A DNA stretch of 64,000 bases from Leishmania mexicana MHOM/GT/2001/U1103. Taxonomy: Eukaryota; Euglenozoa; Kinetoplastea; Trypanosomatida; Trypanosomatidae. Under the pieces are notes generated by a model. It saw only the letters and a list, made by a program, of their open reading frames with translations, was not told where the DNA came from and did not search any database. The position numbers and the translations under genes were made by a program. The stretch covers positions 558,512-622,511 of the forward strand of contig NC_018325.1 in the NCBI RefSeq assembly GCF_000234665.1. Reading direction: 5' to 3'. Shown piece by piece: positions 50,430 to 60,142 of the stretch (within the stretch, counting starts at the first letter, position 1; every line of letters begins with the position of its first letter).

Positions 50430-51661
50430 GGTGCTCTTGCGATCAAGAAGAGAGGGGTTCTTCAGAACGTCCTGAGCGAGCGAGAGTGGGTGTGCGCATG
50501 TGTGTGTACGCGTTCGTGGAGTCGATGGGAACCGAAAACGGAGAGCGGGAAGGGGAGGAGAGGTCGCAGAGTGGTACCCCGACAGAGACACTGGGGCGCA
50601 AGGAAGGCACTTTTTGGTGAAGAAAGAGAGACGGAGGTGGGGGCGGCGAGGGGGAGGGGGGCACGCACGACACGGAGGACCGAGCATGCGGCACTGAATT
50701 CGCCGCCCACACCCCTTGCTGTCTTCAGAAAGACGCACCTGCACATCACGCCTTCCTGCAAAAGCCCTCCACCACTGCCTTCTTCGGACACACCTGGCAT
50801 ACGCCGGTGTCCAGCAGACCGCAAGCGCACTCAGGAACAGTGGAGTGAGGGCATCTCTCCCTCCTTCGCAGGTCCTTCAGCGCACGACACAGGGGTGTGC
50901 TTCACTCGCCCTCCACCTTGTGTATGTGTGTGTAGCTTGAACGCGGATCGCCGTCGAGTGCAGTGACACAATGGGCATGCGTCCCTCAATAATGGCGACG
51001 GTGTGGGACGTCGTGAAGGAAACGGCAAGCAAGAAGAGAGGGGGGGGGGGCAGAGACTGCCACACGCCATCGCCATCCGCACAGCATTACGAGATGAGGC
51101 GGAGGAAGGCTGTTGCTCACGCCTCGTCGTAACGCACCGCGCTTCAGAGAGACTGATAGAGATAGCGCGAGGGCTGAGCCAGCAGGAGGAGAGGGACGAA
51201 CGGTGATGTATCACGGTCTTTGCGACCGTGTCGGTGGACGTGGCCGAGAGTTGCTGCGAAACACGCACACATATACCAGCACAACGCAACACTTGAAAGC
51301 GCCCATCCGCCACCGCACCGTGCGATCGCCGGTAAAAGAAAGAAGACCAGCAAGCGGGGCGTAGACACACCCACAGAGAGTAGTAACGCGAGCCAGAGCA
51401 GAGAAAGGACGAGGAAGAGGAGGAGGGCGGGAACCGTCCATGGAGCAAGCGCAGCGCCTTGACAGGGCAGCACACACACACACCGATCATCACACAGCTT
51501 ACTCTAACACATCGGCACTATGAACGATGCTCTAAATCTATCGAAGCCGCCTACCCAGAGTGCGATCCCCTGCTGATGCCGCGGCCACCCTCCTCCCCTC
51601 CCCCGTCTCCTCGTACCCTTCCACCTTTTTCTCTTCTGCCCCTACGGGGGGAGGGGGCACC
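50430..51661. other. Spacer between uS17/S11 and the four-TM gene
   Basis: It contains the S11 leader and the 3' UTR of the four-TM gene. A 7-bp hairpin (CACGGTC/GACCGTG) lies at 51212-51230. No gene seen. Confidence 0.7.
50472..50565 (-). promoter_or_regulatory. Predicted spliced-leader acceptor for RPS11
   Basis: The C/T tract CCTCTCCTCCCCTTCCCGCTC (about 50562-50542) is followed by CGCTCAG at 50473-50472, 42 nt before the ATG. A second AG at about 50461-50460 is possible. Confidence 0.5.
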
Positions 51662-53293
51662 CTACAAGTGCACCGTGTCGTCTGTCGTCTCAGCCCCGCC
51701 CTGCAGTGGAGACGGCGGTGCCAGCATCTGGCCTCGGCTCATCTGCGCCTGTTGCCGACGATCACCGCTGTACACGGGCGGTGGTGGTGGCGTGGTGGCG
51801 AGGTGGGCGGCCACAAGCGCTGTCGACGCTTCCGAACCACTCATGCCGTGAAGATGACCGCCGGCAACACCACCAGCACCATCTGTAACCGTATAGGAGA
51901 CCTGACCGCCGCGCAGGGAGCTGTCCTTGATGTCAGCCTCCACGACAACACCGCGCTCATCGTCCTCGTCGTCATTAACCTCGTGCAAGTCGTACCGTCC
52001 GGAGTTGGAGGACTCTATAACGGCGCTGGGGCCCCCCATCATGGCAGTCGTAGGTCCAACACGGTCGCTGAGGGCACCTTCACCCACACCGTACTGCCGC
52101 ACCTCTGGTATTTCCACCTGGTCATACTCTTCGTTCAAGACCGGCGTTAGTGGGCGGCTGACGCTCGGGCCGAAGTGCGGCGGCTCCTGCTCGAAGCTTG
52201 CTTGCTGTTGAGGAGGAGACAGGGTGAACTGCGGCGGGGGCTGTGATGTACTCAGCTTCAGCTCATCCTCGGAGTGCGAGCGCCGCCGCAGCGATGACGA
52301 GATGGCGCTTAAGCGGTGACCGAGTCCCTTGTGAGTGGAGTGGTGACGGCCGTGGCGGTGACGCCGTAGCGGATCTGCCTCGCCGGCCTTGGCAAACTCG
52401 CTGCCGCTCACAGGAAGCACGGCTGCTGCGTCCGCGTTGGGGCTGACAGTGGTGGCGCGGTTGTCAGCGTAGATTACCTGTGGCTGCGGGCCGCCGGCGT
52501 GCCCCTCTGACTGCGCGGCGGTGGTGGCGTCCGGGTTGCCCAGTCCGTAGTACTGCTCCATCGTCTGCTTCCACTCTTCCTGCTGCCGCTTCGCCTCGCG
52601 CAGCATGAGGTCGAGCGGGTTTTTCTTCGACAAGTTCCACACCGCAAACGCCGCGTTGATCACCGTGGCAACAATGGATATGATGTACGACACGATGAGC
52701 TCTGTGTACGGTTGTACTGAGTTGTAAAAGTGGCCACTGGTGACGCTGCTGGCGGTGCAGTGGGTGATGTAGTCGGTCATGATTTGGTTTTCCGTCGTAA
52801 TACCGAGAGTCACGACAAAGCTCATCACCATCAGCAAGATCTCCCAGGTCGTGATCATGTCTTTGCGGAAGACCACGAAGTGATAACGGATTTCGTGTGT
52901 GTTCGTCTCGAACCACAGTCGGTTGATCGCACTCAGGGTCACGTGCGCGGCGGCGAGGGCAATCAGGTAGCGAATGTTAAGCACGGCACGACTCACAAAG
53001 TAGCCGACGTTATCCTTGCTCAGCGAGTACTTCACATTGTTGAAGAAGGCATGGCGCCGGGTCACGTTGTACACGCAGCCCTCTACAATGTACGGCGCCT
53101 TGAGCGAGAGAACCGAGGTGGTGAAGAAACTGTTCGACATGGAGTTCGATGCGCCCGCGACGGTGCGGATGACGATGGAGAGAAAGCACGCCAGCTGCAC
53201 AACCACGATAAACGTGTTCACGCGCGACCACCACTTCTCTGCCGGGGTGCGCTGCAGGTGAAACGCCTGCTGGTCTTTGCTGTAGATGTGCAT
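51662..53293 (-). CDS. Four-transmembrane protein with long polar C-terminal tail
   Basis: The start is the ATG at 53293 (MHIYSKDQQAFHLQR), with TGCTCAG 5 nt upstream; the longer open frame is rejected. The 543-residue product has four hydrophobic segments: 26-47 (TFIVVVQLACFLSIVIRTV), 105-128, 148-167 (WEILLMVMSFVVTLGITT) and 196-219 (ELIVSYIISIVATVINAAFA). Both ends are predicted on the same, probably cytoplasmic, side. The region between TM1 and TM2 has one NVT sequon and several Cys/Phe. After TM4 comes a basic helix (LREAKRQQEEWKQTM) and a disordered tail of about 300 residues, with an Arg/His-rich block (RRHRHGRHHSTHK). I do not recognise the family; it could be kinetoplastid-specific. 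Membrane location is clear, function unknown. Confidence 0.86.
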   Translation of the reverse strand: MHIYSKDQQAFHLQRTPAEKWWSRVNTFIVVVQLACFLSIVIRTVAGASNSMSNSFFTTSVLSLKAPYIVEGCVYNVTRRHAFFNNVKYSLSKDNVGYFVSRAVLNIRYLIALAAAHVTLSAINRLWFETNTHEIRYHFVVFRKDMITTWEILLMVMSFVVTLGITTENQIMTDYITHCTASSVTSGHFYNSVQPYTELIVSYIISIVATVINAAFAVWNLSKKNPLDLMLREAKRQQEEWKQTMEQYYGLGNPDATTAAQSEGHAGGPQPQVIYADNRATTVSPNADAAAVLPVSGSEFAKAGEADPLRRHRHGRHHSTHKGLGHRLSAISSSLRRRSHSEDELKLSTSQPPPQFTLSPPQQQASFEQEPPHFGPSVSRPLTPVLNEEYDQVEIPEVRQYGVGEGALSDRVGPTTAMMGGPSAVIESSNSGRYDLHEVNDDEDDERGVVVEADIKDSSLRGGQVSYTVTDGAGGVAGGHLHGMSGSEASTALVAAHLATTPPPPPVYSGDRRQQAQMSRGQMLAPPSPLQGGAETTDDTVHL

Positions 53294-55939
53294 CTCGCCT
53301 GAGCACACACACAGAAAGGTGGGTTGCTCAAACTTTATATCAATTTCCCAGGTGCGTGTGCGTGCGTGTGCAGGATCTTGTTGCACGCTTTTACGCCGTT
53401 GCTGTCGGACGCAACCTTTCTCCTTCGACTTCTCTCTCTCGGTAACGCCAGACAGAGGCCCGGGCGCCGGGGCGGGGGCGGGGAGGGAAGACACGGGATA
53501 CAGACACAGTAACGAATACGCCGCCCTCACACACAGGCACACACACGCCAACAGAAAACAAGGAAGGGGGAGGAAGAGGAGGAGGAGGAGGGGGAGGGGG
53601 GAATCTAAGTGTGCGCGGGTCGTGAAGAGACGCAGGCACAACAAGGCAGAGCACAGCAACAAAGAAAAAGCGAAGACGGAGCGTACAAGACGACGCTTGC
53701 GCGTCGTTACTGTTAAGTCGTATTGAGTAGAGAAGGAAGTGCCGAAGGGCGGGAAGTGTGCAGTGTGTGTGTGTGTGTGTGTGTGGAGGAGGAGGAGGAG
53801 GGGGGATGAGCGAAGAGGCAAAGGTCACGCGCGTGCACGCAGAGAGGCGATGCAGCCAAATGGCAGGTGCGCACCCACGCTCACAACCAGGCCGAGAGCG
53901 AAACGAGACCGGTAGCGTGCCCTCGCTCTTATCTGGTGGGCACACCTCTTTCAGCTTCGATGCTTCTCTCTCGACGTGCAGCACACGTCTGAGTAGTAAG
54001 GACAGGTAGCTTGGGGGAGGGTGGTAGTGACGTATCACTGTGTGTGTGTAAGTGTGCAGATGGTTTCTGTTCGGACTTGAGGTGGCGCGCATGCGAGTGC
54101 GGCCATCAGTGATGGGGGAGGGGTCGGGGGCACAGCGGAAAGGGGTGTGGGCCAACGCTCAACGAGCGCATGAGACGGAGAGAGAGAGGGGTTGAATGGC
54201 GAGGAGATGATGCGGAAGGGGAGGGAGAAAGAAGAAAGAGGAGCGAGTACGCGCTTAGCTTCCGGTGGGGAGGCGTGAGGTGGGGTCCCACACACAGACG
54301 TGTGTGTGTGTGGGGGGGGGGGGTACTCAAGAGATGGTCGCGAGCACGTACCCAGTTACGCTTCCCTACGCCTGTGTCGGTGAAGAGCAGAGAGCGGCCT
54401 GGGGAGGGCGGGGGGGGGGGGCAGGGAAGGGGCTGAAAGGGAGAAGGCAAAGGTAAGGGGGACAATGGATGGGGCAGACACAGGGGGGAGGGGGGAAGGG
54501 GTAAGCGACCCGCCACACCGGATCCCACGTCACCCGCTGTCCGACTCTGCGAATCCTATCGTCTCCTTCCGCTCACCCTCCCCTTCCTCCGTTCCTTCTT
54601 TGCCTTTCGTGACCCGTGGGCAGTGAAAGCCATCCGCCTCTCCACCGTGTATATGTGGTGGAGGCGGGCGATGCCGAGGCTTGACCAGAGGACAAGGAAT
54701 CAAGGGCCACCCTTCTCCTCTCTCCTCACCCCACACCTCTCCTATCCCAGCAGCACGCTACACTGCCCACCGAAGACCTCCATCGCGACCACATCGGAGT
54801 GCGGGCAAGTCCGTGTGCATGAGGCATCGGCTGTGTGGGTGTGTGCCGATACACCCCTCGCATCCTTTCCGCTTCTGCTCATCTATTCTTGTCGCTCGCT
54901 GCCCTCCCTCTACACGTCCCGCAGTCCGCCCGTGTCTGTGTCTGTGTTTCTGCGTGCGTGCGTGTGTGTGTGGCCGAAGCACAACCTTGCTCGATGGCGC
55001 CTCGCTCCTCTTTCGCTCTCCCGCTCGCCTTTATGTGCCTGCCCCGCCTCGCAACACCCACAAGACACGCATATACCGAGCTACACACACACACACACAA
55101 CACACACGCACGCATGGCTGTGGACATTGTCGCCGCTCTCTCTCTCTTCCTAATTTACCTTTTCTGCGTTACCCCATCCGACCCAGCCCTGCTCACCACG
55201 CCTCTTCGCCTCTCCGCTCTGCCGCCACCCCCAAGTCACGAGAGGACGATGAGGATCGGAGGTGGGTGGGTGTGGCAGACGAGGATCGGGGGATGGGGAT
55301 GGGGGGGGGGGGGAGGGGCGGCCGGGTGGGTAAGGTTTCTTCCTTTTAGGTAACAAAACAAGTACTTACAAAGAGCGTCAACGCTACAACTTTGCTTCTC
55401 TCCGACATGCGAAGAGAAGAGGGTGGGGAGGGGGAGGGGGAGCAGTGTGCCTGGAACAGGAAACACGCGAGGGACACACCCACTCGTTCGCGGGGCCGTC
55501 TTCGTCCTCCAACGCCACTACCCCATCACCCCACCCGCAGCCCGCCGGCACTCGATAGACAAAGACCCACAGCAACCAACCATCCACTGCATGAGCACAC
55601 GCCTCCGATCTATGCGACACCACAGCCAGAAGAAAACGAAGCGAAGCGCCAAGCACGCGACACAAGCGAAACGAATACGGCCAACACACACACACGCGAG
55701 GAACTTCCCTCCTCACCTTCTCTCAAGGAACGGGAGAACGATCCAGGAAGGCTCTCTATGATAATCCGGGAGACGTGCGTGCGTGCGTGCGCAGACACCA
55801 CAGCCACGCATAAACACGCACAGACACACACACACACAGAGGGAGACAGCTACAGGTCACATAAACATACGGGGCCCGGACACATGCGTTATCGGGCACC
55901 ACCACATCCATAGGCGTAGATGTCGTCTTGTCAAACGAC
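53294..55939. other. Spacer between the four-TM gene and UAP56
   Basis: It has the leader of the four-TM gene (purine-rich plus strand at 53570-53605), TG runs (53762-53782, 54300-54311), poly-G tracts (54312-54322, 54408-54421, 55302-55314) and the 3' UTR of UAP56. The plus strand switches from G/A-rich to C/T-rich at about 54540 and stays so to about 55240, then becomes mixed. The plus-strand frames in that stretch are not accepted. Confidence 0.65.
53299..53325 (-). promoter_or_regulatory. Predicted spliced-leader acceptor for the four-TM gene
   Basis: Coding-strand CCCACCTTTCTGTGTGTGTG then CTCAG ends 5 nt before the ATG at 53293. Confidence 0.45.
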
Positions 55940-57247
55940 TTACTTGTTCATGTACTGGTTCTCGTTCAGCTGGGTGTTGATGTCCGTCAGCTCCTCGACC
56001 TTCATCTCGAAGCGCTCCTGCACCTCCTTCATGATGCCGCCATCCGTGTAGGTGCGGTTCTCGCGCTTGATCTCCTTCTCGTCTGTCGTGATGAAGGCAA
56101 TTGTCAGTCCCTTCGTCCCGAAGCGGCCGGCGCGGCCGACTCGGTGAAGGTAGCTGTCGGCCTCGGAGGCCATGTCGTACTGCACAACGAGGTTGATGCG
56201 GTCAAAGTCGACGCCGCGGCCGAAGAGGTCGGTAGCGACCATGATGCGGGTGTTGTTCGCCTTGCAGCTCTCGTACACGCGCAGGCGCTCCTCCTGGCTC
56301 ATGCGGGAGTGCACGGCCTGCGACGGGAACTTCATCTGCTGTAGCTGGCGGTTCAGCGCCTCGCAGCGCTCGACCGAGGATGTGAAGATGATCGCCTGGT
56401 TGAACTCCACAACGTCGAGGATCTCCGCCAGCCGGCGCGTCTTCTCCGACTCCGTGACGCTCATGTAGAACTGCGCCAGGCCGTGCAGGGTTAGCTTTGC
56501 CCGCTGATCCACGTAAATCTCCGTCGCGTCCTTCATGAACTTCTTTGCCACATCGCGCAGCTCATCCGTCATCGTGGCCGAGAACATCATCACCTGCTTC
56601 TCCTTGGGCAGCTTCATGAAGATTTCCTGCACGTCACGGCGCATTTTCACGTCCTCCAGGCAGCGGTCGAACTCGTCGACCACAAACCACTTCACGCGCG
56701 TCGTGTCAAAGGCCTTGTTCTGGATGAGCGCCTTCATGCGGCCCGGCGTGCCGACGATGATCGCTGGCACCTCCTTCTTCAGCTGCTTCACGTTCTCGTC
56801 CTCCGGGATGCCGCCGAAGAAGACGCCGGTGGTGGCGTATGGAAGGTACTTGCTGAAGCGCTTGAACTCCTGCTCGATCTGGTAGGCCAGCTCGCGGGCG
56901 TGCACCAGCACGACAGCCTGGCAGTACGGCTTCTGTCCCTGCGGTACCTTCTCCACCTGCTCCAGCAGCGCGAAGACGAAGACAGCCGTCTTACCCATAC
57001 CTGACTTGGCCTGGGCAAGAATATCGGCGCCAAGCATCGCCTTAGGCAGCGCCTGGTGCTGCACCTCCGACGGGTGCTCAAAGCCGTTCTCGCGGATGGC
57101 ATTCGCGAGCTCGCTCTTCAGGCAGAAGTCCTGGAAGCCACCGAGGGCGACGGCGCTGTGGGTGCCCATACCGACGCCCATCGGCTGCGCCGCCACGACG
57201 GTGGTCCTGACATCATCGCCATCGAAGTCCGCAAGATCGCTGCTCAT
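55940..57247 (-). CDS. UAP56: DEAD-box RNA helicase UAP56/Sub2 (DDX39) homologue
   Basis: The 435-residue protein follows UAP56/Sub2 throughout: Q-motif region FQDFCLKSELANAIRENGFE (38-57), motif I AQAKSGMGKT (79-87), Ia ARELAYQ, Ib TPGR (167-170), motif III SAT (223-225), motif IV region IIFTSSVERCEALN, motif V ATDLFGRGVDF and motif VI HRVGRAGRFG (368-377). RRDVQEIFMKLPKEKQVMMF is the family's own signature. UAP56 acts in spliceosome assembly and mRNA export (TREX); in trypanosomatids trans-splicing and export are the likely roles. Motif II is DEFD (191-194; GAC GAG TTC GAC), not the DECD of other UAP56 proteins that I know. Its acceptor is close, 5 nt from the ATG. Confidence 0.95.
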   Translation of the reverse strand: MSSDLADFDGDDVRTTVVAAQPMGVGMGTHSAVALGGFQDFCLKSELANAIRENGFEHPSEVQHQALPKAMLGADILAQAKSGMGKTAVFVFALLEQVEKVPQGQKPYCQAVVLVHARELAYQIEQEFKRFSKYLPYATTGVFFGGIPEDENVKQLKKEVPAIIVGTPGRMKALIQNKAFDTTRVKWFVVDEFDRCLEDVKMRRDVQEIFMKLPKEKQVMMFSATMTDELRDVAKKFMKDATEIYVDQRAKLTLHGLAQFYMSVTESEKTRRLAEILDVVEFNQAIIFTSSVERCEALNRQLQQMKFPSQAVHSRMSQEERLRVYESCKANNTRIMVATDLFGRGVDFDRINLVVQYDMASEADSYLHRVGRAGRFGTKGLTIAFITTDEKEIKRENRTYTDGGIMKEVQERFEMKVEELTDINTQLNENQYMNK

Positions 57248-58923
57248 TATCGCTCAATGAAGATGGCACAAGTGAGAGGGAAGGAGAAAAAAGGACGGCG
57301 TAACGTGTGAGTGTGTGCGTCGTGCTGTTGCTGGTTGCTCTCGTATTCTTCTCGTTCTGGCTACGGTGGCTCTTGTTGTGCGTCAGGAGAGACGTGGCAG
57401 GCGGTGGCGCGTGGGCGTGTGGGTGTGAGTATGTGCGTGCGCCCCCCACCCAAGGGACCGAAGATGAAGGCACGCATGCATACACAGAGACAGAGAGAGA
57501 GGTACACATTGAGGGCGCCGATGCACGCATTGAAACTCTGCGAAGGAAATGGGGAGTGGGGGCATCGTGAGCAATGAGCCCCCGAAGCACCACAGTTGCC
57601 ATGACCGGCCCTTCAGCCCTGCTGGGCGCTTGGGCGACTTTAAGCAGCACAGATTGGGGAGAGGGGGTCGGCGCTAATCTCTAGCCCACCACCATCCTCC
57701 GTGAAAGCCAAGCGAATGACGAGGCAAAGAAAGGAAGATGTGCTCGTCGAAGGTGGTGGGGGTGGACGTGGTGGTATCTCTCCCATCATGGAACGACGAC
57801 CCTTGTACCTTCTTACGCTCCCGTCTTCCTAGTGGAGCGCACCGGTTGAGAGGACTCCAAGTGGCGTCATTGCCCATTCGCCTACCGGCTCACGAGAACG
57901 TAGATGGTAGACTCCGCCTTCGCGCTCTTCGTTAGGCATGTGTTTTATAGTCTGTGCTACACTACAAGAGAAAGAGGGGTTCAACCTTCCCACGACATCA
58001 CGCACACGCCCACACCGATCGCACGCACATCACACGGACACACAAAAGGGCACTCTCACTGCAGCAGCGATGAAAAGACAACGGCAACAGGGGAGTCCAG
58101 AGGCTGACAGACGGAGAATGCAGCCAGGCGATGCCACCCCCTCCCCTTCTCCCCCTCCCTTGAAAAGGCTCCCTCTCCCCATCCCCTACGCTGCGCTATC
58201 ATTGCTGCCCGTGTGTGGGTGGGCACCATCGGCGTCGTCTCTGGCGATACAAGCGGGAAACACAAGGAAACGCTAAACCGTGAAAGAAAAAGGCGGGAGA
58301 TGGAGCGAAGAGCGACACGCGAGAAGGTCCGTGTGTGTCGACGTGGAGGGGTGGGGTGTGGGTGGGGGGGGGGGGCAAGCACACGTACACGCACACCCAC
58401 ACATAAGAGCTGGGTGCCATCTTTCTCGTTGTTAAACCCTACTTCCTAGATATAATCAAGTACAAACAGGCAATACAGAGGCAACGGAGCGGCCACGGAG
58501 TCGAGCACGAGAGAAGGAGAGATGAGGAGCCAGCGCAGCCGGGAAATGGAGCACGTACACACACTCCTTCACGCAGCGCTGAGATCGCGAAGCGAGAGGG
58601 GGCAGTGCTGGCGGCCAACATCAGCGAAAAGACAAACATCTTTGTTGCATGGGGGGAGGGGCATGTGCTACGGGAGAGATGAGGTGGGAAGCATGAAGAG
58701 GGAGGGAGACACACACACACGCAGGATGGCTTTAGAGGCCAACGGCAGCATCTCTCCCCCTCCCCATCCTCCCCTCCTGGCTCCATCACCGTAGCCTACC
58801 TGGCGCTCTGTATCGCTCGCAGCCCTCTTTGGCACCTCCTCCCCTGTCGCTGCCTCTGAGGCCGACTACACACGCGCATAAACCTTAATCCTTTGCCTGT
58901 TCGTTTCGTCTTCCCCAGTTAGC
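57248..58923. other. Spacer between UAP56 and the LETM1-like gene
   Basis: It contains the UAP56 leader and the 3' UTR of the LETM1-like gene, with a poly-G tract near 58363-58376 and a CA run near 58712-58722. No gene seen. Confidence 0.7.
57253..57297 (-). promoter_or_regulatory. Predicted spliced-leader acceptor for UAP56
   Basis: Coding-strand CCGTCCTTTTTTCTCCTTCC continues as CTCTCACTTG. The first AG after this tract is TTGAG, only 5 nt before the ATG. Confidence 0.5.
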
Positions 58924-60111
58924 CTACGCCATCACCTGCGGTGCCTTACCCGTCGCCTCCGCCGCCGCGGCGGCCGCGCGATCGGCGATCAGCTTCTGCG
59001 TGTGGGCCTCAACCTGGTCACGCAGCGGGCCGTTCTCGAACTCGAGACGGCGCAGGAAGGCATCCTTGCCGTAGTGCGCCATGTACTCGAAGTCGTTGCC
59101 ATCCAGCGCAGAAATATCCTCCACGAGGTACGCCGGGTCGTTGTAGTAGCCGAGCACGTAGTTGGTCAGGATGATCAGGTTCGGAGCCTTGCCCTCCTCC
59201 ACAAACTTGGGGCCGAGGAACTCGTGGTAGTCGTTGACGCGCGTCATGATCTCGTCACGCGAGAGGTTCTTGTCGTACGGGGCTAGGAAGCGACGCCAGG
59301 CGTAGTCATGCAGGTCCTCGTCCGACATCTGGTGGTGCAGCTTCTGCGTGATCACCATGTAGTCCTCGTTCCACGTCAGGCTCCAGTAGTCCCTCACGCG
59401 GGTGCTGGCGCACGTGCGACTCAGCAGCGGGAAGGTGGGGAGGTTCATGCTGCGCGCAAGGTGGCGGAGCGACTTGCGGCGAATCTGGTAGAACTTCAGA
59501 AATCCGTCGTACATCTCAGCGGCCGGTCGCAGCAACTTCGGGTCGCGGCGCACGTTGTTCTTCTCAAACAGGTCGTCCCAGGCGCGCTCCTGCGTCGCGT
59601 TCCACGGGTACGCGTGGAAGTCAAAGTACCACTTAGTGTCCATGATGTAGGACGGGGCGCTGCGGTAGCGGTACATGTCCTGCGCCTCACGCCAGGCTTT
59701 CTTCTCCTCCTCGGTCCTGCAGAAGCACGATGGGGCAAAGGTATCGCTCGATAGCAAGAAGAAGGCCGGGATGAGTGCGTAGCCGCCAAGGAACAGGCCG
59801 AGGCCAAGGCCGTGTCCCATGCGCCAGAGGTCGTGCTTGTATTGCATCAGCTGCGCCAGCTCCTTCTGCGACACCTCCTCGCTAAGTTTCATGTCCACCC
59901 ACATATTCTTGTCCTGAGAGTGGCCGCGCTTCCAGTAGTCCGGGGTGTACACCTCCGCCTGCTCGTAGAATTCCTGCGGGCCGTACTTGTACCCACGATT
60001 GTAGATCTTCAGCCACGTCGTGAAAGCATCGCGAGACTGGTTGGCGAACAGCGCCAGCCCAGGGACGAAGTTCAGGCAGTTCTTCTTGAGCACGCTCCAC
60101 GTTCCCTGCAT
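58924..60111 (-). CDS. LETM1-like (LETMD1-type) mitochondrial inner-membrane protein
   Basis: The start is the ATG at 60111 (MQGTWSVLKKNCLNFV), with CATCCAG 7 nt upstream; the longer frame is leader. The 395-residue product has one hydrophobic segment (about 101-122, LGLGLFLGGYALIPAFFLL) followed by a short Phe/Pro loop, FAPSCF, that matches the LPSTF-type loop of LETM1. The soluble domain at about 205-300 has the LETM1 ribosome-binding-domain pattern: RHLARSMNLPTFPLLS, a basic helix, MSDEDLHDYAWRRFLAPYDKN and a final helix ending YHEFL. LETM1 proteins act in mitochondrial K+/H+ or Ca2+ exchange, or in ribosome binding. There are no EF-hands, so it is closer to LETMD1 than to full LETM1. The C-terminus is Ala-rich. 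Family call moderate. Confidence 0.85.
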   Translation of the reverse strand: MQGTWSVLKKNCLNFVPGLALFANQSRDAFTTWLKIYNRGYKYGPQEFYEQAEVYTPDYWKRGHSQDKNMWVDMKLSEEVSQKELAQLMQYKHDLWRMGHGLGLGLFLGGYALIPAFFLLSSDTFAPSCFCRTEEEKKAWREAQDMYRYRSAPSYIMDTKWYFDFHAYPWNATQERAWDDLFEKNNVRRDPKLLRPAAEMYDGFLKFYQIRRKSLRHLARSMNLPTFPLLSRTCASTRVRDYWSLTWNEDYMVITQKLHHQMSDEDLHDYAWRRFLAPYDKNLSRDEIMTRVNDYHEFLGPKFVEEGKAPNLIILTNYVLGYYNDPAYLVEDISALDGNDFEYMAHYGKDAFLRRLEFENGPLRDQVEAHTQKLIADRAAAAAAEATGKAPQVMA

Positions 60112-60118
60112 GATTGCG

Positions 60119-60142
60119 CTGGATGGGGATCGGAAAGGGCGT
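60119..60142 (-). promoter_or_regulatory. Predicted spliced-leader acceptor for the LETM1-like gene
   Basis: Coding-strand CGCCCTTTCCGATCCCCATC followed by CAG ends 7 nt before the ATG at 60111 and decides that start. Confidence 0.5.

Noticed and set aside
54835..55353. Plus-strand frame with a signal-peptide-like start (MAVDIVAALSLFLIYLFCV, from about 55114)
   Set aside because: Opposite to the transcription direction, ends in translated poly-G, and the hydrophobic run comes from a CT tract.
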